This document shows positions 1 through 10,370 of a stretch of 64,000 nt of DNA, one piece after another; the first letter of the stretch is position 1; every line of letters begins with the position of its first letter. Under the pieces are notes generated by a model, which searched no databases, was not told the origin of the DNA, and saw only the letters and a list, made by a program, of their open reading frames with translations. Location of the stretch: NCBI GenBank assembly GCA_037042915.1, contig CM073198.1:2108001-2172000 (forward strand). The letters are read 5' to 3'. The translations under genes were made by a program, and so were the position numbers. Source of the stretch: Auricularia sp. M13 (taxonomy: Eukaryota; Basidiomycota; Agaricomycetes; Auriculariales; Auriculariaceae).

Positions 1-528
1 TCGTGTCGTATGCGTTTGGAACGCGCATAAGATCGTAGGCCTCCCCAAGCAGCAGGTCAATGTCACAGCCCTTTTCTGGAAACCTAAAGCCTGCCAGAGT
101 GAAAGCTTGTGGCACCGCAGGACGCTAATGGTGTTTGTCAAGCCATGCAGAAACAACCCAAGCATCCAGTGCATCCAGACCGCGTAAAGTGATACAGCCA
201 CAGAAATTACTGCCATGACTAGCAAGTGCAATTCGGAGCGTGTCCAGGGCTTGTTGGAGAAGGAATGGCTATTGGTTGTAGATTCAGAAGGAAGTCGAAG
301 TCAAGACGACGGGAAGTTGTTACTCCGCCGAGCTCCGCGTCCGCGTCGTTGTTCTGGTCTCGTCAAGGTGAGCCGCAGCCGCATATTTCGCTCACTTTCC
401 GAACAACCCAGGCCCGCGTGCACAATTGTTGTTCTCTTGCCTTCTTAAGACTCTGCGCCGGCGTCGAATCGGAGCTGAATCTCTCCCTCTCGTTTACCAG
501 CCCTTAACCACCGCGGCGCTCTCCCCCC
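1..528. other. Upstream region of casein kinase 1 gene
   Basis: No reading frame here has the look of a conserved protein and no tRNA-like structure was seen. The last 100-150 bases before the kinase ATG at 529 are CT-rich (for example near 470-510), which is usual for fungal 5' leaders. The leftmost 200 bases could belong to the transcript of a gene outside the window, but nothing in them shows this. Confidence 0.5.
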
Positions 529-1809
529 ATGGCCGACCCCAACCCCGCCAAGATGGACCTCCGGGTAGGTGGCAAGTACCGCCTGGGCCGCAAGATCGGC
601 TCGGGCTCGTTCGGTGAGCCCATCTGCGCTCATCATGGCCTTCGCCACTCACAATAAGGCAGGCGACCTGTACTTGGGCGTCAACATCATCTCCGGCGAA
701 GAGGTCGCCATCAAGCTCGAGTCCGTCAAGGCAAAGCACCCGCAGCTCGAGTACGAGTCCAAGGTGTACAAGACGCTCGCGGGCGGCGTCGGCGTGCCGT
801 TCGTGCGCTGGTTCGGAACCGAGTGCGACTACAACGCAATGGTGATGGACCTCCTCGGGCCGTCGCTCGAGGATCTCTTCAACTTCTGCAACCGCAAGTT
901 CTCGCTCAAGACCGTGCTGCTGCTCGCGGACCAGCTTGTGCGTGCTTGCCACGTCTCGACACGGACCGGGTCCTAACCTCGCGCGCTTTGCCCCCCTATC
1001 TTATCTTAGATCTCGCGCGTCGAGTACATCCACTCCCGCAACTTCATACACCGCGACATCAAGCCCGACAATTTCCTCATGGGCATCGGTCGCCGCGGGA
1101 ACCAGGTCAACATTATCGACTTTGGCCTTGCTAAGAAATTCCGTGACCCGAAGACGCATTTGCACATCCCGTACAGGGAGAACAAGAATTTGACGGGCAC
1201 CGCGCGCTACACGAGCGTGAACACCCATCTTGGTGTTGGTCAGTAGCATGTTTCACCGAGGCATTCGATCAAGGCTAACTCGTGGCATAGAGCAGTCGCG
1301 TCGTGACGACCTCGAGTCCCTGGGCTACGTCTTCATGTACTTCCTGCGCGGAAACCTGCCCTGGCAAGGCCTTAAGGCGGGCACCAAGAAGCAGAAGTAT
1401 GACCGCATCATGGAGCGCAAGATGACCACGCCCGCCGACCTGCTCTGCCGCGGGTTCCCCAACGAGTTCGCGGTCTTCCTCAACTACTGTCGCGCCCTTC
1501 GCTTCGACGACAAGCCGGACTACTCGTACCTGCGTAAGCTCTTCCGCGACCTGTTCAACCGCGAGGGCTACCAGTACGACTACGTCTTCGATTGGTCTGT
1601 CGTCCGCAACGCGCACGACGACGCCAGCGGGTCGGGTGCGAAGGCGCCCGGGACGAGGAGGAAGGTGGTCGGGGAGGAGGATGCCGCTGCGTAAGCACGA
1701 AACCTCCTTATCGTTGCAGCACGCTCACGCGAAACATTACAGCCAGACGCGCCAGCAAGGGACGAATGCGCTCCCCCGGCGGCGGGACGGCACGGGCGAG
1801 ATCTGGTAA
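529..1809 (+). CDS. Casein kinase 1 (delta/epsilon, Hrr25/Hhp1 type)
   Basis: A Ser/Thr protein kinase of the CK1 family. Hrr25-type kinases act in DNA repair signalling, vesicle traffic and the cell cycle. I read five exons: 529-613, 663-937, 1010-1238, 1291-1690 and 1743-1809, giving 351 aa. Visible motifs are the glycine loop GSGSFGDLYLG (joined across intron 1), the catalytic segment [16 protein letters not shown], the CK1-specific [12 protein letters not shown] segment, and [16 protein letters not shown]. All introns are 49-72 nt. The last exon is inferred. Reading straight through gives a stop at 1692-1694, but a GTAAGC donor at 1691 and a TTACAG acceptor at 1742 join in phase to a tail ending DGTGEIW. 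That tail resembles conserved ends of basidiomycete CK1s as I remember them. The kinase call is very secure; the tail is probable. Confidence 0.95.
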
Positions 1810-3566
1810 ACGACCACCAGATCGCCCGGTTTCGTCAGCGCGCACTCGGCCTCTCTGCTCTCTCTGTGTGCTTGTGTCTTGGTCGTTTCCGGTTCGAGAG
1901 CGCGCGCCGTGATACCCCCCGCTGGATAAGAGGAGACGTGCGGGGGGTTCGCGGTTGATTGGAATGGCGCGCCGCGAGGGAGGATGTTGCGAGGGTAGTG
2001 GGGAAGCGGTTATATCTAGCCCATCTGGAGACGATGGAGGGCGCCGCGGGTGGGTTGCTTTCCGACGACGAGGGGGGCTGACGTGTTGAAGGGCTTTACA
2101 GTATATGTGGCTGCCTGTGGTGAAGTTTGCCGCGTCGTCGCGGTATTTGCTTCCACACGCTTGACACGGCGCTGCTACTGTCCTCCAGGCTCAGGTATTA
2201 GGCTATTGCCTCGGTACTCTCTATGCGACCGCCCGGAACCGAACACGAATAGATGGTCGAATGGCGCCGCTCGCAGGCGCGTCTGTGCTTTATACACCGG
2301 TACTCTCGATCTGCAACTGTTCTCTTGACTCGAACAACAACTACGCACTGGCTGGCATCGTTATTTCATTCTCGTTGGAACCTCGCAGTTCCTTCAATGG
2401 ACGCTTCTTTCCTTTCAGGCGCTGCTCGCGCTGCCCCCGCCCCTCCCCCATCCATTCATCCCATTGCCAAGTTACCCACCTAGGCCCCTCGGCTTTGCTT
2501 ATGTTACAGTATTTCCTCCACCATTAATCCCCGCGCCACTGAAGTCTCGATATCGATGCCAGATGCCAGAAATCGCCGTCTCGTCCGTCTGCAATGCTGT
2601 CTATCCCCTTTCCCTTCTCCCTGTGCTGATTGCTGTTCATCGTCTCTCATGATGCTCTCCCCCTATCCCCTCCCTTCCTCTGCCTGTGTTGTCCTCCCCC
2701 ACCCATCGCATGGGCAGGGGGAGAGGGCGCCAGGTGAATTGTGTACTGGCCCCTCCGTGTCTTCGAATCGCGCTCGCTCCTCGCGCTTCTCCCCGCTTTG
2801 TATCCTGTCTCCCTGTCTCCTCCATCGTGTCCTGCCCGTGTCCCGTGTACACCAACTGCCGACGCTTGCGTCGCTGTAGTCTCTCGTCCCGTTTCACCCG
2901 CCCTTTGTACTAGGTGGTCTGTGGTTGTGGGTGCGCTCCCATATTGCTGTGACAATACATGCTTCGTATGCTGTGAACTTGCTCGATATTGCTGTGATCT
3001 CGCGGAGTACCTACGTCCATGCGAAGTCTAGTGGGGGTGAACTCCTGCTCTGTTTGGTCGGCGAGGAAGAGATATCACGGCGCCGGCGTCCAATATCAAT
3101 GGTCGTGAAAACATCTCCAGCAGATGAATGAATTAGCCTTCGCATTCCCCATCACAGCATGAATAGACGTCGGGCTGGTGCAGTTGTAAGTTGCATGGGG
3201 ATCGTACCACTGCTAGCGGCGACCAGCGAACGTGAAAGTAGGGCGGGTAGGGCTGCATTTACTGCTTTGCCATCATAGCGTGAATAGATGGGTTGAGACT
3301 GGGGCAAATCATGCCGGAATGCGGTAAAGCTGGCCCTTCTGGAGGTGAGAAACACTGGCGGCTGATTACTGTGGGCGACTGCGACGACTGAGAGCGCGTT
3401 GATGCAACAGATGGGATCTGAGGCCGACGTCTGTCAAAAAGGCTGAGGCTGAGGACGAGGCAAGGGCCGGGTGTTCGCCGACTCCGAGGCTCAGGTTGTC
3501 TCTTGACCTTGTACCTGCAGCTGGATACCCTCCTCCTCCGCCACTTCCCGCTGCTGCACGGCGACG
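1810..3566. other. Intergenic region with a direct repeat before a bHLH gene
   Basis: About 1.75 kb without a supported gene. It should hold the 3' UTR of the kinase and the promoter of the bHLH gene at 3567. Short frames in the pyrimidine-rich 2300-2950 stretch have no domain-like composition. Two imperfect 21-base direct repeats lie at 3149-3169 and 3270-3290, 121 bases apart. Confidence 0.5.
3149..3290. repeat. Imperfect direct repeat pair upstream of bHLH gene
   Basis: The core pattern CCATCAYAGCRTGAATAGA occurs at 3149 and again at 3270, with three transition differences over 21 bases. The pair lies about 280-400 bases upstream of the bHLH start codon. It may be a duplicated regulatory site, but no known binding motif is claimed. 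Confidence 0.4.
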
Positions 3567-4364
3567 ATGGACCCGCTGATGCCGCCCCCGCCGCCGTTCT
3601 CGGACTTTGACTTCTCGTTCGACGCGGGCCTGCAGCCGCGGCTGCCCGACATCGCGCCCTCCGCCGAGCTGTTCTCGCCGACGGAGACCGACACGCTGCT
3701 CGGTTTCCTCAACAACTTCGACGACCTCGGCATGGGCTTCGACAATCTGTTCGCCCAGCAGCCGTCGGACACCTCGTCCTACATGCTGCCACCGCCGCTG
3801 CCGAGCGAAGAGGACTACCAGCAGCAGCACCAGCAACACCAGCAACACCACACGCTGCCTCCGCCACTGTCCATCCTCACCAGCCCGCCTGCGCCTGAGC
3901 AGGCTCCGCAGGGCACCCCGGCGGCGGCGGCGGCGGCGGATGAGTCTCAGGCTCGGTCTCAGTCCGGCTCGTCGTCCGGAACGCCGACGCCGCAGCCGTC
4001 GACCACCACCAGCAGCGGCGCAAGCTCGTCCAAAGCCGCTGCCGCTGCGAGCAGCAGCAAGAAGCAGCTCTCCGGGCCCCAGAAGCGGCTGAACCACATC
4101 ATGTCCGAGCAGAAGCGGCGCAACGCCATCCGCGACGGCTACGCGACGCTCACCACCATGCTCGCGCCGGCGGGGACGAACATCAAGGACGCGCTCCCGC
4201 GCCGCGGCCGCCCGCGGGGCAGCGGCGCGCGGGGCAAGGGCCGCGGCAAGGGCAAGTCCGGCGTGCTCTTCCGCGCGGTCGAGTACATCGCCTGGCTGCA
4301 GGAGAACTGCGACGCGCTCGAGCAGGAGATCGCCCGCGTGGAGTCGTATCCTGCTGTCCGGTGA
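3567..4364 (+). CDS. bHLH transcription factor with AT-hook-like basic loop
   Basis: A 265-residue protein read as one exon. The N-terminal half is acidic and Pro/Gln/Ser-rich, with a glutamine-histidine run near residues 86-95, typical of an activation region. The C-terminal part (about residues 170-262) is a basic helix-loop-helix. The basic region has the canonical H..E..RR pattern (NHIMSEQKRRNAIRDGY). Helix 2 is GVLFRAVEYIAWLQENC, followed by a short coiled coil. The loop is unusually long and basic and contains RRGRPRGSG, an AT-hook-type core. The stop at 4362 lies just after a possible donor (GTGAGC at 4361), so a spliced C-terminal extension cannot be excluded. The DNA target is not predictable from what is seen. 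Confidence 0.85.
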   Translation: MDPLMPPPPPFSDFDFSFDAGLQPRLPDIAPSAELFSPTETDTLLGFLNNFDDLGMGFDNLFAQQPSDTSSYMLPPPLPSEEDYQQQHQQHQQHHTLPPPLSILTSPPAPEQAPQGTPAAAAAADESQARSQSGSSSGTPTPQPSTTTSSGASSSKAAAAASSSKKQLSGPQKRLNHIMSEQKRRNAIRDGYATLTTMLAPAGTNIKDALPRRGRPRGSGARGKGRGKGKSGVLFRAVEYIAWLQENCDALEQEIARVESYPAVR

Positions 4365-4648
4365 GCGGGCCCCACCCACAGGTTACAGGCACAGACGAGC
4401 GTGGGATGCTTGTGGCCTGTCGTACCGGTGGCTCGTCCCGATCGGCGGCTTGTTCAGTATGGACAAGGACGAGCGCCCGAGGTCCCGTGCCCGCTTTACC
4501 GGACTGTTCCCTTCCATGTCCCCGCTGTCGGGCCCTGTGCTGCGGTGTATTATGTGTTGTCCTCGGTGCCTCGCGCTAATGTATATTTATGCGGGTACAT
4601 ACTCAGTCAAGAGGATGCGTATGTATGGTGTACAGTTATGCCCATGAA

Positions 4649-7600
4649 TCAAATGGAATTGCGACGCAGACTCCTGCCCTTCTTCTTCTTCTCCAGGTTC
4701 TCTTGGCTCTCGTCACTCGACGCGGGCAGCTTGCCCTCCTTCTTCCACGCCTCCAGCATCTCGCATGCTGCCCGGTAACCTTTCTCCTCTATCTCGGCGA
4801 ACTTGCCAAACTGGAGCGTCCCGTACTGTCAATGACGCCTTAGCATCCACACACACACACATGGCAGAAGAGCCGCGACAAGAGCGCTCGCGCACCTCCT
4901 GGACGGGCATCCCCATATACAGTGTCCCCTTGAGGCTCTTGGCCTCCTCCAGCGAAACAACGCTTGACACACTGTAGCCAGCGTCAGCGACTCCCGTATC
5001 AATTCAACGAAGCAGTACTCACTAGGCTAGGCGCGCCTGAATCTCAGTGACTCCGGGGATGTTGCGCAGCGAGGAGAACGGGTTCCAGCGGTTCAACAGC
5101 AGCCACCAACCGGACACAGTGTCCCCAAAGACGCGCGGCGAGTTGTCGTCCAACTGCATTCAACGATCAGTCCACTGTCCTCTTGGCACTGCGGGCTTCT
5201 CGCGCCACATCCACACTACCACATACCGAGCCAACGTCTGACGCGAACACCGTGTTGACGCCCATGGACAGCATCGTCGGGACAGGTAGGTTATCCACTG
5301 GGGAGTAATCGCGCGTGGATTAGCTCTCGCGTGTGCACTCGAGCAAGGCGAACTTACGATAGCCGCCGTCAACCAGCATGTCGCCGTTGTCCGATAGGGG
5401 AGGCAACAGGCCGACCAAGGTCATCGATGCACCTGCAACATGATCCAGTTTCGTGAGCAGCTCGCTGGAGGGTTCGAGCGCCACGGCACGTACGAACGAA
5501 GCGCCAGGCGTAGCCCGTCTCGTGGATCTCCATCCGCGACAGGCGGATGTTGGTCGTGTTGCAGAAGTACGGGAGCCACATATCTTCGATGTGCAGGTCG
5601 TAAAAAGCCTTGTAAATCGACCTGTTGAACTCGTGACCCTACAAGGAGCGTCCGTCGTTAGCAATGCAGATTAGAGGATCCCAGGGAATGTACGCACCGT
5701 AGTGTACGCAACGGCGGGCCATGTAATGTCGGAGAGTATTCGCCATACCGACGCAACACGACCACTGAATTGCTTCGCCTTCCCAACGGTGGAGAAAATA
5801 TCCATCTCGCGAGCATAAAGAGCTCCAATAAATGCCCCAATACTCGTCCCGCCAATATGATCGATGGGAATGCGGTATTCCTCCAGAGCACGCAGTACGC
5901 CCTATTCCCAACTATCAGGCAAGAAAACGCTATGAGCGGGAGGGCTTACCAGATGCGATATTCCTCTTGCGCCTCCGCCGCCGAGGACCACTCCGATGGA
6001 TTTTCCACATAGACGACGCGCCAAACGTGCAAAATCATTTGCATGTCCCGACTCCTGAGGGCTCGGCGCATTCTTCCTCGGATAGTTGCCCGTGTATCTT
6101 CGAATCTCGCTCTCGACACGGTCTCTAAGATTCTTGAGCTTGAGCGCGGCGATAGCGGCAGGATCGTTGAACACTGGCGATGCCTTCGCAGCTGAAATGC
6201 CCTGGAACCGTTCATCAGCGTGTATTCTAGAAATGCCAGTAATATACTTACCGGCAGCTCGACATGCATATGTGCATGCACCCAAGGGCGGGTCTAGATA
6301 TGTATGTCAGATACGCTCCGTGAATAGTAGAGTCGACGTACTTTGAGCCATTCTCTCGTAGAGCCAGGGACGACACTCCGATCCGGATGAAGTAGAATGA
6401 GCTCTTTCCTCGCCGTGGTCTTCGTCGACAGCAAGAGTCGCTCATACTCGCCAGTCGCAGGCGGACTGTCGCCCATGCCAACCACTAGCACACAATCCGC
6501 CTGCAAACATGGTTAATGAAGGAATCTTCGAATGTGGACACTGCAGCTGACCTGGCGGATGCACGTCTGCGTCCATGGCGCACTGACAGGCGAGTTCACG
6601 ACATACAGCACCATGCGGTATCGCAGTTCCTGGTCCGTCAACCAACTGGCGACCTTCAACTGACCCATCCGCGTGAAAGCATGTCGCCCAAGATGCGACA
6701 TGACGGACGCCTGGTTCAGATACGACGTCGCTGCGCCGATGCTCTCCAATGCGGCATGCAACTTCTTCGCAAACGCCTCGATCGGAATGTTCTGTGACAC
6801 GGGAAGAATGGCGACAGTCTTCATGTTGAAGTTATTGCGCCGCAACTCGCCAATGCCCGATAACGCGCTGAGTCGCGGGATGGACACCGTCGAGTCGACC
6901 TCGTCCCGGACACGGGTGGCAATCTTTCGCAGTATCTGCGACGTGGCTTGTGGATGCCTGCGAAGCAAGTCAGCATTCACTCCTACCGATGAAGGCGAAG
7001 AAATCTGACCGAGCAGAGATTGCATTGAAGAGCGTGATAGGCAGACGAATCAACTCCGTGTCGCGAATGGCATGCAGCGTTGTCCGCCTCTGCGACCGCG
7101 TAATGACGTCCAGCTCGCCGACAGACTCTCCCTGGCCGTACTCGCCCTTGATAGTGATTCCGCCGCCCGGTTTCTCGGCCAAGGCACGAAGACGGCCGTT
7201 AATGACGATGTAGAAGCAGTCGCTCTCGTCGTCAGGCCTCCAGAGCACTTGACCGCCATCCACCTGTGTCCAATCCAGTGATGCATCGATTTGCAAAACT
7301 TTAGACAATATCAGCATCACAATACCGCGCAAATAATGATGCTCTTACTGAGTGGAGAGAGTAGAGAAATGAGTCGCTTAGCCAATGTGAGCAGGACGAT
7401 CGGGCTCCTTTCGATAAGGCGCTCCAAAGAGGCCGCAGGAAGGAATCCCACATAAGCGTCGGTTTTCGCTTTGATATCGACATAGGATGCGGTATTAGTC
7501 AAAGATGCTAGAATAGACTGTGTGAGTTGATTGCAATGCACGGCAGCCGGGCACACGCACCAAGGTATCCCGCGATGCCGCCAGGTTTAACCGTGAACAG

Positions 7601-10114
7601 ATGCTTCGCTTCGGGTTCACCGCGCTGAGCAGTCCGACTCCTGCTCGCGTCAGCACGCTGCTTGGCACCGCGACTCGACGAGCCGGACATAGAGATGTTG
7701 GACTTTGGACGGGGCGGCGACTTTGCAGACGACGAAGTCGGCGTCTTGAGCGCTGTAGACCCAGAACGGTCTCGTGGATGGGGCGCGTTCTTCTCCTTCG
7801 AAGGTTCTTCCACGGGCATCGAGACGTCCAGGAATCCGTCAATCACGTAGAACAGACCTGCGCGAGCCTCACTGTCAGCACACTGGCTCGAAGATGCATT
7901 TGATTACCCTCTCGCGCACCAGCATTCTTCTCTCCGGCGGTGACTAGCGACGACCCAGCCGCAAAGAACAGAATTTCGACATCATTGTCGAGTCCGCTGG
8001 GATAGCCGCTGTCGATAGAGCTCGACATGCCAGTGGCGCTGCTGGTGGACTCATCATGGACCATAGGCAGCCTCAGCGCATTGAACAGCGGCGCCCGATG
8101 TCCGCTCATGCTGCTCATACCGCTCCCAAGCCCAGGCGAAAGCTCGCGCTCAGCCTCGACGCTGTCGCTCCCGATGGGCGGCTGTAAGAGCCCAATGGAC
8201 TTGGCGATGCATGACATGACCTCGTCGCGCAAATTAAACTCGTCGCCGGCGACCGACGCCGCGCGCGGTCCACTCGGCGCTGGAGTCTGCGCTATCTTCT
8301 TGCCGCCCGCAAGCCCGGCCTGGACGACAGAGGAGGGTCTGTTAGTCGACAGCAGGAACGCCGTGCTCGCGTAGCCCGTCATGGTGAACAGGTCGCCAGC
8401 GTTCATTGCAGTCCGGCTGCTCCCATGCATCTTCGCAAACGGCGTGAACGGCGTGGGAGGCTCTCGTTCCTTCTCCTTGACCGGACTGGAAACAATATTC
8501 TGCTGCGGTAGAATATGGGCACGGCCGCGCCGCTCGGAGGGCAGGTGCGTAATGTGCCCGAAGTAGTCGTCTTCGGACGACTCTTCGTCATCATAGTCTG
8601 CAGTAATCGTGCCATCGAGCCGGTGACGCAGGTGTTGGAGACCGCCGCGCTCGTAGAACTCGTCTGGTAGTGGATGGCAGGCAAGGTCATTGATAGCCTT
8701 CTCAGTTCGCAGCAGCTCGGACGTTAAACCGAGGTATTTATGGGCGGCGTGGAATGTTACCCTCGAAAAGCGCGTTAGAATGACTAGAAAGTGCGGTGAG
8801 ACGATGTTATAATGAGTAAAACCACAATGCACCTTGGACGATGTGACTGGAAGCCTTGGGGAATTTCTTCGTCAGCCGCCTGAAGGCTTCAGCTGGGATG
8901 ACTGCAAGCGTCGTATCCACTGTAGCACGCGCAATAGTGCCTTGGTTCAGCTGCGCAGAAGTTTGCGTCCTTGGGTCCCGGCTTTGAGGCATAGTCGGCG
9001 TGTCCGGGCGCGAGGGCAAGCCCTCTGCCCACCGCGTATGTGGATCTTCAGAAGGCTCAGTCACGATGGGGTGGATCGTGGAAGCCTCAGATTCAGACGC
9101 GACGGATAATGCTTTCCGGAACCTCGACCGCGGGGCAGCAACGACCTCGAACGATATCCCCCCGTCCGAATAAGACGACGGTTCGCCGAAATCGTCCTGC
9201 ATCGCTGCGGATTTCTTGGGATCAGGCTTGGGCTCCTCCCGCCAGGCTATCTGAACGTCCTCCGTGAAGAGGCTGAGAATTGTGAACAGGCTGGAGAGAG
9301 TCGAGCCGCCGCTGACTTCGTTGAGCAGCTGATAGCCGTTCATGTCTTCGTTCTCCCACTGCGTGGTGAATTCATTCGGCTGGCCAGTCTTCGCGAACAC
9401 CTGGACGACCCCGTCCATAACGCAATAGAAGCTTTTGTCCTGGTCCAGAGAAAGGCTGTCCCCAGCGATGAGCCTACGCGTCTGCACATGACGCGCAAGC
9501 TCGTGGAATACCTAGACAGGCGTCTGCATAAGTTCAACCGCACACGAGAACAGCATAATGGAACTCACAGGCTTCTCCAAGAATCCAAACACGCGAATGG
9601 CCTGCAAGAACTCGTCCAAGTAATCATGGAACGCGGGCGGAGGGTCGACGGTGTTGACATCTGGATGCAGCTCCTCCGCTCCTGGTTTCGCCAACGGAGG
9701 CTCTCGCAAGTTCGAATACCGTCCCAGGTACTTGATCCGAATAAAGACGGCAAGTGCAGCGCTGGACGCGACGCCCAGAACGGCCAATGTCCAGAAGTTC
9801 AGCTAAACACGTGCGTTTCGCATACAGTAAGTTGGGATGAACACGTTGCAGGCGCGACGGGCGCACCGTGAAGGTCAGCGAATAAGACAGAACAGAGTAG
9901 ATGAAGCGCGGGACGGAGATCGTGACGAAAGCGACGACATAGCGAATGCAAGAGAGCAGCCACCCTGCGACGCGCCTCTAAGCCTTTGCACCGCGTCCAG
10001 CCACGAGCAGTACTCACAGATGACCCAGAAGAACGCAGCGAACAGTGACACCAGCGGATGACTCTCGTGCACAGGGCCTGGCAGGCCCGTCGGGGCAGCA
10101 GGGACACCGTTCAT
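4649..10114 (-). CDS. NTE1: Lysophospholipase NTE1 (neuropathy target esterase family)
   Basis: An ER-membrane phospholipase B that deacylates phosphatidylcholine to glycerophosphocholine. Exons run right to left. The start is ATG at 10114 (MNGVPAAP...); the frame is open a little further upstream but has no earlier ATG. A transmembrane segment ([10 protein letters not shown]) is followed by a second near 9780 ([16 protein letters not shown]). Then come cyclic-nucleotide-binding-like domains around 9490-8830, 7850-7500 and 7330-7020, separated by a long Ser/Pro-rich insert at about 8650-7950. The patatin domain has the oxyanion loop GGGGARG (about 5965), the nucleophile elbow GTSIG (about 5850) and the aspartate DGG (about 5355). 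The protein ends in a basic tail ([13 protein letters not shown]). More than ten short introns are present, and one holds a short CA run near 4850. The size suits the family, at roughly 1,400-1,550 residues. Confidence 0.93.
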
Positions 10115-10370
10115 CGACAGCAGCTGAAAGGGGAAGACAAGATTCACAAGCGCGTTCAAGGAGTCCGGTCCGTTTTAGACGCGGTCAAGTTCACTTGCGT
10201 CATAACATCGCGTGCAGTGCAGTGTAAATCATAAAAATTCTTCGCGGAGGAAATATAGAAAATACAAGTATCCAAGAGGCGAGCGAGGCGTGGATATAAT
10301 GGTGACCGTATAACAAATAAGAGATAGAAGAGTGTCCGTGTCCGTTTGCCTGTAATTCGAAAAATTCTCT

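Noticed and set aside
3366-4379. 337-residue minus-strand frame opposite the bHLH gene
   Set aside because: It is Arg-rich mirror coding of a GC-rich gene. The plus strand has a clear bHLH domain.
10156-10370. Unspliced extension of chitin synthase to a stop at 10156
   Set aside because: Splicing 10495-10441 gives the family-typical membrane tail and a stop at 10371. The read-through peptide does not resemble chitin synthases and nearly meets the NTE1 start.
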